Assembly (NCBI GenBank): GCA_963662155.1
Contig: OY759271.1
Location: 39,117,581 to 39,181,580 of the forward strand
Length of the DNA stretch: 64,000 nt
From: Lamellibrachia columna
Lineage: Eukaryota; Annelida; Polychaeta; Sabellida; Siboglinidae
Direction: 5' to 3'
This document shows, piece after piece, positions 52,901 through 54,805 of the stretch. Within the stretch, counting starts at the first letter, position 1; each line of letters opens with the position of its first letter. A program made the translations under genes and the position numbers. The notes beneath the pieces were generated by a model. It worked only from the letters and a program-made list of their open reading frames with translations, was not told the origin of the DNA and ran no database searches.

Positions 52901-54805
52901 CATGCCGGGAGGCAACTGTCTCCTGAGTGGATGCCGTGGGGGTCTTCTCAAACTGTGGAACATCGACACATGCAACATGCTGGGGGAGATCCGCGCACAC
53001 GACAGCCCCATCAACTCCATTACCACCAACTCATCCCTCATCTTTACAGCTTCCAAGTGAGTAGCCAATGTCTTCGTTCACCAAATACTGTGTCTTAACG
53101 GCTTTGTCACAGCAGGCAAAGACACACGAACCAGGAGTCATCATTTACATCAATTACCATAAAGACATTTTTTTTATTAAAAAATAACTAATTTTGTGTT
53201 TGTAGTAGAGTATCTTTGGTGTCAGTCAATAGAAGTAGTCCTAACAGGTAACGGTAACAGATGTGCATGATGGGATTGAAAAACATAAAGTTTTCTACTG
53301 TGTGAGTACTAGACTTCTGATATCAGCCCCTTGAGTTCACCTTTGTTGACCTTGAAATGTCATGGTTATTTGGGATTGAGAGCAGTTTATCCCTGCTGGA
53401 GAGTCAAAAAAATAAAAGTCCATTCTTGTGTTTTAGAAATTAGTGTAATAGTATCAGTAAATAATATTAATCCTCCGCCATGTCACCAACTGCTACCAAA
53501 ACTCACAAGTTCAATTAGACTATAACAGTGAATGCATTCAAACAAACCGAACTTGCTGCCCTGATTATCTGAACAGTCAAACAGACACATATCCACCCAC
53601 CCACATGGTGCAGATCAAAGTGGACTTTCATTATGCAGCATTGTGCACACAGATAAGGCTTAAATGCATTAATTTGTCTAGTTAGAAAACTGGTTATATC
53701 CGTCTCCACGTTGATGAAACCTGTCCATCGAGATTACAGATGTTTCAAGGTGGACAAAAGGTAACTCAAGACTGGGTTCATCAGTGAATTGATGAGGACC
53801 TCCTTTAAACACACAGTGGAGAATGTCATGCTTTTACCACAAGATGGACGACACTGTCCTGATGTGTCATAGTATGTTAGACTAGACATGCGGTTATTTT
53901 TTACCACATGAGACAACTGCATGATGTCTCGGTGTTAGCTGGTTCGTAGTTGTCTGTGTCAGTGTTGATGTGCCACAAAGGAGATGCACATGATTTTGTA
54001 GACTTTACGTTGTGCTACTTCTTTTTTTTTTGGCTAGTGATACTTGCTGAAGATTGTGCATTATTAGTTGCATTTGTGCAGATTAAATTTGGTTTGTCAA
54101 AAACAACATGATTAACTTTCTGCACACAATTATGGAGATTTCCAGACACACTTCCAGGGAGATGATTCAAAAGCCATTTCTCACCTGTCTCACTACACTG
54201 GTTGTTTACACCAGGTGACGCCACTGTTCACACTTTTGTGTCATAATTCAACTGCTAGAGTTGCCATTTTAATCAAATTATTATTATTAAATTATTATTA
54301 CCAACATGTTTTGTGTTATTTGAAACAAAAAGCCTTTTTCAAAACTCACCAAACTTTACGGGATGTCTCCTATGGCCGTCCAATTTCACAAAGATTTATG
54401 GGTTAACTGTAACAGCTGGCATATATATTACATTATATATTATTATATTACACAAGAATATTTTAATACAATGTTATTTTGTGGTCTATCAAAATTAATT
54501 TAATAATTGTTTTATCTTTTGTTAACTTGTTCCACTTTTGTGTAATCATTAAACATTTTTTTTTTAAATATTGTGTTCAACTACTTTATAACTCATTACC
54601 CGGCTGAACTGATTTGTAGTTGTTGTTGTTGTTGTTGTATCTTGTTGTTGCTGTATCTGTTGTTGTTGTGATGTTTGACTGTGTCAGTAGACAGTAACAA
54701 ACAACATTGTTTTTGTTTTGTAGCGATACAGATATACACATCTGGCAGCCACAGTGGGACCAGCTTCCATCGTCAGTCATGCATGACGATGAAATATTCA
54801 TCTGA
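1320..54805 (+). CDS. KIF21: KIF21-like kinesin, C-terminal half (20 exons, joined)
   Basis: Kinesin-4 family KIF21 proteins are microtubule plus-end motors that also suppress microtubule growth; the C-terminal WD40 propeller and coiled coils regulate and anchor the motor. The exons listed separately join in one frame (2664 bases, 887 residues plus stop). By residue of this partial protein: coiled coil and regulatory coiled coil about 1-290, a Ser/Thr/Pro-rich linker about 291-540, and seven WD40 blades about 548-887 with repeated GH...WD signatures (CKIWDL, IKVWDV, VRIWDL, IKKWDL, LKLWNI). Every intron is GT-AG and all phases agree. The motor domain is upstream of the window. The family assignment rests on recall of human KIF21A/B and is strong across coiled coil and propeller. 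KIF21A versus KIF21B cannot be decided and may not apply, since invertebrates usually carry one copy. Introns are swollen by minisatellites and mobile elements. Confidence 0.93.
1720..1807 (+). CDS. KIF21: KIF21 exon 2 (end of coiled coil)
   Basis: Phase 0 in, phase 1 out. It starts after tgttgccag and ends GTGACAG|gtcagt. It encodes [20 protein letters not shown], which aligns with the KIF21 motif ALRRQVRPMSDKVAGK. Confidence 0.9.
1925..4320 (-). mobile_element. APE-type LINE (CR1/L2/Jockey group), copy 1, 5'-truncated
   Basis: Reads on the minus strand inside intron 2. Order: endonuclease C-terminal part at 4218-3925 ([11 protein letters not shown]..., GNSDHN), reverse transcriptase at 3480-2522 ([48 protein letters not shown]), thumb and C-terminus at 2544-1929 ([35 protein letters not shown]). 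Frameshifts split it into five frames, so it is dead although the FADD catalytic box survives. It is cut at the 5' side near 4320, the usual pattern for LINEs. The nucleotide match to the copy at 47 kb is high. Confidence 0.9.
4573..4893. repeat. Minisatellite, 29 bp x 11
   Basis: Unit ttatgtcatagtatatagag plus ccagacaac; nearly identical copies differing mainly at cttatg/cctatg. It lies at one edge of the dispersed repeat 4850-5000. Confidence 0.97.
4850..5000 (-). repeat. Dispersed repeat, inverted partner of 655-765
   Basis: See 655-765. The last minisatellite unit and about 100 bases after it match that block in inverted orientation with moderate divergence. Confidence 0.65.
5336..5645. 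repeat. Minisatellite, ~24 bp x 13
   Basis: Unit ctgtgtgggggccttacttc plus cccc with variable C runs. It is open in three + frames; no coding role is inferred. Confidence 0.95.
5745..6160 (+). mobile_element. LINE 3' end (L2/CR1-like)
   Basis: Encodes the usual reverse-transcriptase C-terminal tail: [41 protein letters not shown], stop near 6006, then a short 3' UTR ending in attattattat at 6140-6152. Only the last part of the element is present. Confidence 0.8.
6155..6240 (-). mobile_element. tRNA-derived SINE head remnant
   Basis: On the minus strand a B-box-like and A-box-like pair (tagagcactggactgtcacg) follows aagttttgaaac, the same junction as in the SINE at 49.9 kb. It abuts the LINE tail. 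Not a functional tRNA. Confidence 0.5.
6408..6496 (+). CDS. KIF21: KIF21 exon 3 (start of regulatory coiled coil)
   Basis: Phase 1 in, phase 0 out; acceptor tttccag, strong donor gtaagt. It encodes a basic stretch ([14 protein letters not shown]) then SKWDALEKC, matching KIF21 MKWQLLERR. Known human KIF21A eye-movement-disorder hot spots (Met947, Arg954) fall here; by-eye alignment places Ser and Lys at those positions in this protein. Confidence 0.9.
7052..7120 (+). CDS. KIF21: KIF21 exon 4 (regulatory coiled coil)
   Basis: Phase 0 both ends, 23 codons, acceptor ttattttacag, donor gtacgt. It encodes [20 protein letters not shown] then WLK, aligned with the KIF21 autoinhibitory segment VTDIIMQ...MEADMNRLLK. 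Confidence 0.92.
7395..8102. repeat. Minisatellite, 30 bp x ~24
   Basis: Unit gaagagattgggaggatgaa plus tgaccagagg, with deletion variants (gggggatgaa) and cag/ccg changes, in intron 4. The 10-codon period makes long frames on the minus strand; these are taken as shadows. Confidence 0.97.
8103..8354. other. Rest of intron 4, no feature seen
   Basis: Unique sequence between the 30-bp array and exon 5; nothing recognisable. Confidence 0.5.
8355..8426 (+). CDS. KIF21: KIF21 exon 5 (regulatory coiled coil)
   Basis: Phase 0 both ends, 24 codons, acceptor gttgccag, donor gtgaga. It encodes [20 protein letters not shown] then SENK, matching the KIF21 QREELTKRREKLSKR region. Confidence 0.9.
8762..9215 (-). 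mobile_element. Penelope-like element fragment (GIY-YIG end)
   Basis: Minus strand, starting next to exon 6: [20 protein letters not shown] then [12 protein letters not shown] is a GIY-YIG endonuclease start as in Penelope-like elements, and the following DNA matches the endonuclease and 3' end of the element at 20-23 kb in order (9200 down to about 8770). Frames are broken. No reverse transcriptase is present. It ends at a terminal-repeat-like stretch (caaccattggttgccttctt). Confidence 0.8.
9201..9300. repeat. Minisatellite, ~38 bp x 2.5, upstream of exon 6
   Basis: Unit gtgtacacagtgtgtgtttg plus tgtacccactgtgtgttt. It appears to start from the end of the Penelope fragment (gtgtacacag) and stops eight bases before the exon 6 acceptor. 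Confidence 0.85.
9309..9428 (+). CDS. KIF21: KIF21 exon 6 (regulatory coiled coil, SDCQ motif)
   Basis: Phase 0 both ends, 40 codons, acceptor cattgcag, donor gtgaca. It ends with [16 protein letters not shown], nearly identical to the human SISDCQANIMQMEEAK. The DNI triplet aligns with the human region holding the Ala1008/Ile1010 disease positions, and the isoleucine is kept. Confidence 0.95.
9429..9828. other. First part of intron 6, no feature seen
   Basis: AT-rich unique sequence; no exon-like frame or repeat recognised. Confidence 0.5.
9831..12704. repeat. Minisatellite, 41 bp x ~70 (intron 6)
   Basis: Unit cagtatggtggatgaatacc plus cagggagctaaggagggtaaa. Variants aatac/aacac/ggacac and aggagg/aggggg recur in blocks; a block near 10868 repeats near 11400, about 13 units apart, so there is higher-order structure. 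Confidence 0.98.
12705..12845 (-). mobile_element. Degenerate LINE 3'-end remnant
   Basis: Minus strand reads AAAPTVWNS, the diverged form of the LINE C-terminal motif AAPTLWNSL. Short and frame-broken. Confidence 0.45.
12888..12986 (+). CDS. KIF21: KIF21 exon 7
   Basis: Phase 0 both ends, 33 codons, acceptor ttattgacag, donor gtaggt. It encodes a segment with [18 protein letters not shown], matching KIF21 LTEARYLLDHFLSMGINK. Confidence 0.95.
13090..13552. repeat. Minisatellite, 42 bp (two ~21-bp halves), intron 7
   Basis: Unit of tgtccatgatccatgtggtg and cctatcaatgatctgtggtg, regular for the first 250 bases and then mixed (tagtgtctat). It ends about 30 bases before the exon 8 acceptor. Confidence 0.95.
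13583..13742 (+). CDS. KIF21: KIF21 exon 8
   Basis: Phase 0 in, phase 1 out; polypyrimidine acceptor tttgtttccccag, donor gtgaga. It begins [20 protein letters not shown], aligned with [20 protein letters not shown] of KIF21, and ends in an acidic stretch DIDIDD. It is clearly more GC-rich than the surrounding intron. Confidence 0.95.
13743..14775. other. Intron 8 unique part
   Basis: AT-rich. A 133-codon frame at 13919-14320 has no recognisable domain, splice context or repeat and is left as unexplained. Confidence 0.4.
14776..15085. repeat. Tandem repeat, ~108 bp x 3
   Basis: Copies begin at about 14781, 14891 and 14998 with gaacgaagcataatttgtaa and share atccataagacccacaaaca. Confidence 0.9.
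15252..15303 (+). CDS. KIF21: KIF21 exon 9 (acidic/Ser linker)
   Basis: Phase 1 in, phase 2 out, 52 bases, acceptor cttgttaccag, donor gtgagt. It encodes [17 protein letters not shown]. It is short and low complexity, but the phase fit on both sides and the acidic/Ser composition at this point of KIF21 support it. Confidence 0.75.
15304..16100. other. Intron 9, first part
   Basis: Unique AT-rich sequence; no exon recognised. Confidence 0.5.
16108..16215. repeat. Simple repeats (GTAT)n and CATACATG-type
   Basis: Runs of gtatgtatgtat then catacatgtgtgcatacatg. Confidence 0.9.
16501..16590. repeat. Short tandem repeat, ~19 bp
   Basis: catacatattcctagtgta-type units, about four imperfect copies. 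Confidence 0.7.
16770..18124. repeat. Minisatellite, 40 bp x ~33 (intron 9)
   Basis: Unit gtcctgacaccaagctgtcg plus accaagtccagtttctcctg. Units often alternate gtccag/atccag, giving an 80-bp higher-order period. The minus-strand frames ([12 protein letters not shown]) are shadows. Confidence 0.98.
18125..18705. repeat. Related minisatellite, 41 bp x ~14
   Basis: Unit cctagtcatgacaccaatct plus gttgaccaagcccaatctctc; a diverged, one-base-longer relative of the 40-bp array, joined to it without a gap. Confidence 0.95.
18710..19060. other. Intron 9, unique part
   Basis: AT-rich sequence between two arrays; nothing recognised. Confidence 0.5.
19066..19505. repeat. Minisatellite, 48 bp x 9
   Basis: Unit aaaataagtagagtagtagt, ataatttaatacagagtctt, ggtattta; few variants. 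It ends about 260 bases before exon 10. Confidence 0.96.
19765..19912 (+). CDS. KIF21: KIF21 exon 10 (Ser/Thr/Pro-rich linker)
   Basis: Phase 2 in, phase 0 out; acceptor cctttgacttgtgcag, donor AAA|gtaggt. It encodes a linker ([15 protein letters not shown]... SLPGRKDK), poorly conserved in the family. High GC and clean phases against exons 9 and 11 support it. It may be alternatively spliced, as linker exons often are. Confidence 0.7.
20137..20261. repeat. Penelope-like element left terminal inverted repeat
   Basis: Reverse complement matches 22762-22886 along its length (about 85% by eye), e.g. gaattacgat...cttcaaccacaact and attctgggatggctagtt. Confidence 0.88.
20250..20522 (+). pseudogene. 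Penelope RT, N-terminal part
   Basis: Frame reads [20 protein letters not shown], then [12 protein letters not shown], as in Penelope RT before the fingers. It stops at 20520; the region to about 20675 is scrambled by a deletion and frameshifts. Confidence 0.8.
20676..21101 (+). pseudogene. Penelope RT core
   Basis: Contains [20 protein letters not shown] then [13 protein letters not shown] and the catalytic [10 protein letters not shown] box, diagnostic for Penelope-like RT. A TAA follows GSIKFT; similarity continues in the same frame and then in a shifted one ([33 protein letters not shown]). Confidence 0.88.
21278..22294 (+). pseudogene. Penelope RT-EN linker with expanded GMVTLPYVK motif
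   Basis: Starts in the conserved linker ([18 protein letters not shown]), a Lys/Glu-rich stretch, then 31 copies of the nonapeptide GMVTLPYVK in one open frame. In Penelope-like proteins an LPYVKG motif occurs once at this point, before the segment leading to VHPKDK. The element is damaged elsewhere, so a protein product is unlikely. Confidence 0.75.
21444..22285. repeat. Minisatellite, 27 bp x 31, nearly perfect, in frame
   Basis: Unit ggtatggtcacactcccgta plus tgtcaaa. All units look identical except the first (catatg for cgtatg). It is open in the three + frames and one minus frame. Confidence 0.98.
22369..22713 (+). pseudogene. Penelope GIY-YIG endonuclease
   Basis: Reads [20 protein letters not shown] then [19 protein letters not shown], stop, and on to [20 protein letters not shown] and [12 protein letters not shown] short tandem copy of cgttgaacacaaga at about 22482-22510 brings in the stop. 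The vYqvpC...yiGeTgr signature is that of Penelope GIY-YIG. Confidence 0.85.
22762..22886. repeat. Penelope-like element right terminal inverted repeat
   Basis: Partner of 20137-20261; includes actagccatcccagaattcc and agttgtggttgaagaaaatc. Confidence 0.88.
22888..22940. repeat. (AT)n microsatellite
   Basis: About 26 AT dinucleotides at the 3' end of the Penelope-like element. Confidence 0.98.
23036..23218. repeat. Minisatellite, 41 bp x 4.5
   Basis: Unit tagcagtatttgttattact plus atcattgttactacttgtaca. Confidence 0.95.
23547..23776 (+). CDS. KIF21: KIF21 exon 11 (ARRKT motif, linker)
   Basis: Phase 0 in, phase 2 out; acceptor gtgtttgtcag, donor gtgagg. It starts [15 protein letters not shown], matching the conserved KIF21 patch ARRRTTTQMELLYAD, then runs into Thr/Pro-rich linker ending IPTAHAR. 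Confidence 0.9.
23777..24446. other. Intron 11, no feature seen
   Basis: AT-rich unique sequence with no recognised repeat or exon. Confidence 0.5.
24447..24623 (+). CDS. KIF21: KIF21 exon 12 (Ser-rich linker)
   Basis: Phase 2 in and out; acceptor gtgtgctccag, donor ccac|gtaagt. It encodes a Ser/Thr-rich stretch ending [11 protein letters not shown], similar to the KIF21 motif SISRQSS. Two upstream AGs (24414, 24427) would bring an in-frame stop, so 24447 is chosen. Confidence 0.75.
24985..26240. repeat. Minisatellite, 50 bp x 25 (intron 12)
   Basis: Unit tcagtgttgtgtagtgtcat, acactgatgtttgagatcac, ccctactgtc; gaga/gaaa variants interleave. Confidence 0.98.
26517..26685. repeat. Minisatellite, 15-18 bp x ~11
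   Basis: Unit tgtacatgtgtggtgt, with shortened units. Confidence 0.95.
26935..27985. repeat. Minisatellite, 53 bp x 20
   Basis: Unit ctctgttcactggagtgagc, agtgagcctcacacagtaga, ggcagagggagaa. A rare variant (actatgttcattgg) at 27043 recurs at about 27413, seven units later, showing block duplication. Confidence 0.98.
28076..28185. repeat. Tandem duplication, ~57 bp x 2
   Basis: Two near-identical copies of gatgttatgcattaaaataa...gaaactgtaacattt. Confidence 0.92.
28290..28440 (-). mobile_element. Degenerate LINE 3'-end remnant
   Basis: Minus strand carries a worn [15 protein letters not shown] stretch and a tail like that at 12.7 kb (cttcaagaagcagcttaaga). Weak. Confidence 0.35.
28475..28695. 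repeat. Minisatellite, 33 bp x 6-7
   Basis: Unit gaacattgggggagtgttgt plus ttgggatcactct; 11-codon period on both strands. Confidence 0.96.
28716..28768. repeat. Perfect-stem hairpin
   Basis: gagtcacttgttgtggtctg (28716-28735) pairs with 28744-28768, with a five-base bulge and an eight-base loop. Confidence 0.85.
29035..29245. repeat. Minisatellite, 14 bp x ~14
   Basis: Unit gtcaggtacgcagt. Confidence 0.95.
29395..29452. repeat. Tandem repeat, ~21 bp x 3
   Basis: ctacctgtggcacagcctga-type copies. Confidence 0.85.
29870..30345. repeat. Minisatellite, 36 bp x 13
   Basis: Unit tgtccctaggggtggctatg plus acacttgtcagtgttt. Confidence 0.97.
30411..30690 (-). mobile_element. tRNA-derived SINE (same family as 49.7 kb)
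   Basis: Shares in order, with 49680-49982, a cctgttca..ttcc block, gccatgctgcaa...ctgcacgaa, ccaggtactcatttata and gtgaactgtggcaatgtgg, ending with a tRNA-like head (cgattgagagcccaaggttg) on the minus strand. Confidence 0.7.
30672..30880. repeat. Minisatellite, ~46-56 bp x 4
   Basis: Unit atggtttatttgtttcaagg, gtccaaggacccagtaacag, with or without tagtaacag. It starts at the SINE's tRNA-head end. Confidence 0.93.
30890..31380. other. Intron 12, unique part
   Basis: No exon or repeat recognised. Confidence 0.5.
31381..32375. repeat. Minisatellite, 22 bp x ~45
   Basis: Unit tgtctcaactatgcctgaca plus aa; variants gtcttaac and ggctcaac are scattered. Confidence 0.98.
32655..32870. repeat. Minisatellite, 27 bp x ~8
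   Basis: Unit cattcccacatgccctacag plus tacaagg. It lies just 3' of the antisense gene's stop. Confidence 0.95.
32885..33982 (-). CDS. Intronic antisense single-exon gene, unknown protein (365 aa)
   Basis: Not recognised. An uninterrupted 365-codon frame on the strand opposite KIF21, wholly inside KIF21 intron 12. The first Met is at 33982; an in-frame TAA lies 14 codons upstream, so either this Met is the start or an acceptor (cAACAG just upstream) brings in a 5' exon. The protein is basic and hydrophilic: a Ser/Pro-rich N-terminus (about 1-140), a Lys/Arg-rich centre (about 170-215, [12 protein letters not shown]), and a C-terminal part with [20 protein letters not shown] that looks globular. 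No signal peptide or membrane segment is evident. GC and codon variety are higher than the surrounding AT-rich intron, and the frame is non-repetitive, unlike other long frames here, which argues for a real gene. The stop TAG is at 32885-32887. It could also be an old retrocopy. Confidence 0.65.
   Translation of the reverse strand: MNMGSLSSPHTNGSRSGSQMSSMFPKLPHTDSPGAASTEEKPLLYSVSLKNSHNTLDPKPRTIPPRQKPISTDDSPLQTKSVRFAPGVKFVSQENRTVPLRRLPKVIPYKTGPTRGSSSEPSQHQLPNINAEKSTIVGTNFLGDATRALPINGRGGAKAPIQSTLSTTERQLNKLHKRRKQIRWRETTLNKNTAQSYVNMKRFSVKGHHIDGTGNDANGIYGSSAPLLPRRMAPVLYSSTTMEKRTFASGMILQLLTREPTNLSVSGNCISGKGTHSVDGRFLNLGNTSPKPNKKWGSANRAAQFHEKFADMYRVPANMSSAFRRDVWNTTKGGDAFMHMVSPRSVTNSTPVDISLKVPKLQDRT
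34020..34780. other. Intron 12, upstream flank of the antisense gene
   Basis: Would hold the promoter or a 5' exon of the 365-aa minus gene. A 64-codon minus frame at 34082-34276 could be upstream coding, but no joining donor was convincing. No TATA or other motif is claimed. Confidence 0.35.
34785..35010. repeat. Minisatellite, ~17-18 bp x 13
   Basis: Unit ctgtctgtgacgtacac with many variants. Confidence 0.9.
35011..35732. other. Intron 12, unique part
   Basis: No exon or repeat recognised. Confidence 0.5.
35733..35790. repeat. C-rich tract (G-rich on minus)
   Basis: Runs of 4-6 C separated by single T or TA; the minus strand has more than four G runs, so it could form a quadruplex or, as a polypurine-polypyrimidine tract, a triplex. 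Confidence 0.85.
36005..36180. repeat. Short tandem repeats (~37 bp x 3; ~42 bp x 2)
   Basis: caccacaacaatggtggagt-type copies, then two copies of gcatgctgtgtgggatgtgt. Confidence 0.8.
36230..36815. repeat. Minisatellite, 42 bp x ~14
   Basis: Unit ctgtggcctacacacctgca, tgtgtgtcagtgttgtcatt, gg. It ends 70 bases before KIF21 exon 13. Confidence 0.96.
36886..37005 (+). CDS. KIF21: KIF21 exon 13 (NVFSRLTS motif)
   Basis: Phase 2 in and out, 40 codons, acceptor cttgtttcttgcag, donor CAGCAG|gtacag. It encodes [20 protein letters not shown] then [14 protein letters not shown]; an RxxNVFxRLT patch is typical of the KIF21 linker just before the propeller. The 20-bp minisatellite that follows starts at this exon's last eight bases plus donor, so the true donor could be any of many copies. 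The first is chosen because it keeps phase with exon 14. Confidence 0.85.
37001..38520. repeat. Minisatellite, 20 bp x 76, seeded on the exon 13 donor
   Basis: Unit agcaggtacagttacatccc. The first unit is the end of exon 13 (CCCAGCAG) plus its donor gtacag. By eye about 28 of 76 units keep AGCAGGTACA, about 12 are AGCAAGTACA, and most others are GGCACA. The unit has no stop in any + frame. Pattern blocks near 37061 recur 24 units later. Confidence 0.98.
38784..38855. repeat. Tandem repeat, ~24 bp x 3
   Basis: Unit ttatgggaatgatatgtcag plus tac. Confidence 0.9.
39105..39305. repeat. Short-unit array, 12 bp
   Basis: Unit aagacaatgtat / aagacaatgtgt with inserts. Confidence 0.95.
39658..40105. 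repeat. Minisatellite, ~31 bp x 14
   Basis: Unit ctccggccatcctgccatgc plus gtgcgcacaca. Confidence 0.97.
40106..40786. other. End of intron 13, unique
   Basis: AT-rich, nothing recognised up to the exon 14 acceptor. Confidence 0.5.
40787..40923 (+). CDS. KIF21: KIF21 exon 14 (WD40 blade 1)
   Basis: Phase 2 in, phase 1 out; acceptor actctcctgtttcag, donor gtgagg. It encodes [11 protein letters not shown] then [20 protein letters not shown], matching human GIINPVGP...[20 protein letters not shown]. It starts the propeller. A 4.5-kb minisatellite begins 16 bases after its donor. Confidence 0.95.
40940..45420. repeat. Minisatellite, 79-84 bp x ~54 (intron 14)
   Basis: Unit of about 84 bp (acttccattgaaccaactcc, ttgtgctggacagttatgtg, gtagtgagacttcatacact, attatagtacaatacaatac, agag); some units lack five bases (caata). 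Three zones differ in variants: ctctttgtgctgg (left), a mixed zone with gagaattc, and ccttgggctgg (right). The 28-codon period yields frames of up to 510 codons on the minus strand. These lack any splice or start context and are treated as shadows. Confidence 0.98.
45421..45933. other. End of intron 14, unique
   Basis: AT-rich sequence; no exon recognised before exon 15. Confidence 0.5.
45934..46114 (+). CDS. KIF21: KIF21 exon 15 (WD40 blades 1-2)
   Basis: Phase 1 in, phase 2 out; acceptor cctgcgttgtcag, donor gtgagt. It encodes [20 protein letters not shown] then [10 protein letters not shown]...[11 protein letters not shown], close to identical with human KIF21 in the same place. It ends one blade and carries the whole second blade. 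Confidence 0.97.
46245..46510. repeat. Duplicated ~80-bp block, ~168 bp apart
   Basis: tggaatattcattataataa...cttattatagacatatatt occurs twice with few changes. Confidence 0.85.
47030..48770 (+). mobile_element. APE-type LINE copy 2, 3' half missing
   Basis: Same family as the element at 1.9-4.3 kb, opposite strand, in KIF21 intron 15. It holds the endonuclease ([17 protein letters not shown], then GLTGY...[30 protein letters not shown] region) and RT fingers ([54 protein letters not shown]), and stops right after [13 protein letters not shown], before the FADD box. Many stops. It keeps its 5' side and lacks the 3' side, the reverse of normal LINE truncation. Confidence 0.88.
49075..49205. 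repeat. Tandem repeat, ~37 bp x 3-4
   Basis: Unit tacaagttgtgtggttgtgt plus aatgatgatgtaaa. Confidence 0.9.
49284..49448 (+). CDS. KIF21: KIF21 exon 16 (WD40 blade 3)
   Basis: Phase 2 in and out, 165 bases, acceptor catcctgtccag, donor gtaggg. It encodes [10 protein letters not shown]...[20 protein letters not shown] then [10 protein letters not shown], aligned with human TSSGQVTLGD...GENQINQIALNPTGTFLY. Confidence 0.96.
49680..49982 (-). mobile_element. tRNA-derived SINE
   Basis: The minus strand starts with a tRNA-like head (gctggtagctcggcagttag as A box, accaggggtcgacaccacc as B box), then aagttttgaaac reversed, a ctatataagtgagtacctgg stretch and a body shared with the copy at 30.4 kb. 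It probably uses a LINE partner. The mismatched B box argues against a real tRNA gene. Confidence 0.75.
49960..50945. repeat. Minisatellite, ~30-31 bp x ~32
   Basis: Unit agctaccgtcccccaaacat plus ttaaagattatc in the first 420 bases, then a diverged form (gagctaccatccccaaacaa, ttaaagattat). It starts within the SINE head (agctaccagccccc), which is part of the unit. Confidence 0.95.
51011..51137 (+). CDS. KIF21: KIF21 exon 17 (WD40 blade 4)
   Basis: Phase 2 in, phase 0 out; acceptor cattggtcag, donor gtttgt. It encodes [20 protein letters not shown] then [12 protein letters not shown], matching the human FQSTGKLTGHLGPVM...TGSKDHYIK. Confidence 0.96.
51138..51916. other. Intron 17
   Basis: AT-rich. 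It contains (AT)n at 51653-51680 and a loose repeat of aaatgaagagcattaaattg/catagaaataaat at about 51690-51895, next to the exon 18 acceptor. Confidence 0.75.
51917..52087 (+). CDS. KIF21: KIF21 exon 18 (WD40 blades 4-5)
   Basis: Phase 0 in and out, 57 codons, acceptor gaattgtcttcag, donor CAAGCAG|gtgggt. It contains [13 protein letters not shown] and [20 protein letters not shown], near-identical to human KIF21. Its last bases and donor are copied in tandem downstream (see the repeat at 52081). The frame stays open past the donor to 52363, so intron retention would add a repetitive tail. Confidence 0.96.
52081..52225. repeat. Minisatellite, 25-30 bp x 4-5, seeded on the exon 18 donor
   Basis: Unit gtgggtttgtcttctcttct plus ctccaggcag. 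The first unit is the donor of exon 18 (CAAGCAG|gtgggt). One copy reads ctccaagcaagtggg, even closer to the exon end. Each unit has a pyrimidine tract and ccaggcag directly followed by gtgggt. Confidence 0.95.
52480..52800 (-). mobile_element. APE-type LINE copy 3, 3'-end fragment
   Basis: Minus strand reads [20 protein letters not shown] then [19 protein letters not shown], the C-terminus of the same LINE family (compare 1929-2190). It ends 56 bases before KIF21 exon 19. Confidence 0.88.
52857..53056 (+). CDS. KIF21: KIF21 exon 19 (WD40 blades 6-7)
   Basis: Phase 0 in, phase 2 out; acceptor tgtgttcttcctgtag, donor TTCCAA|gtgagt. It encodes [17 protein letters not shown]...[17 protein letters not shown]...GHDSPIN-like [20 protein letters not shown], matching human KIF21 closely. 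The last blade needs one more strand from the next exon. Confidence 0.96.
53057..54723. other. Intron 19
   Basis: Unique AT-rich sequence, with a (GTT)n stretch at about 54617-54670 close to the exon 20 acceptor. No exon recognised. Confidence 0.55.
54724..54805 (+). CDS. KIF21: KIF21 exon 20 (terminal exon, last WD40 strand)
   Basis: Phase 2 in; acceptor ttgtttttgttttgtag. Joined to exon 19 it reads [20 protein letters not shown] then HDDEIFI and TGA at 54803-54805. The xDxxxxxW pattern is the closing strand of a WD40 blade. The tail differs from vertebrate KIF21 ends, and a second candidate last exon lies 3 kb downstream. Confidence 0.8.
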
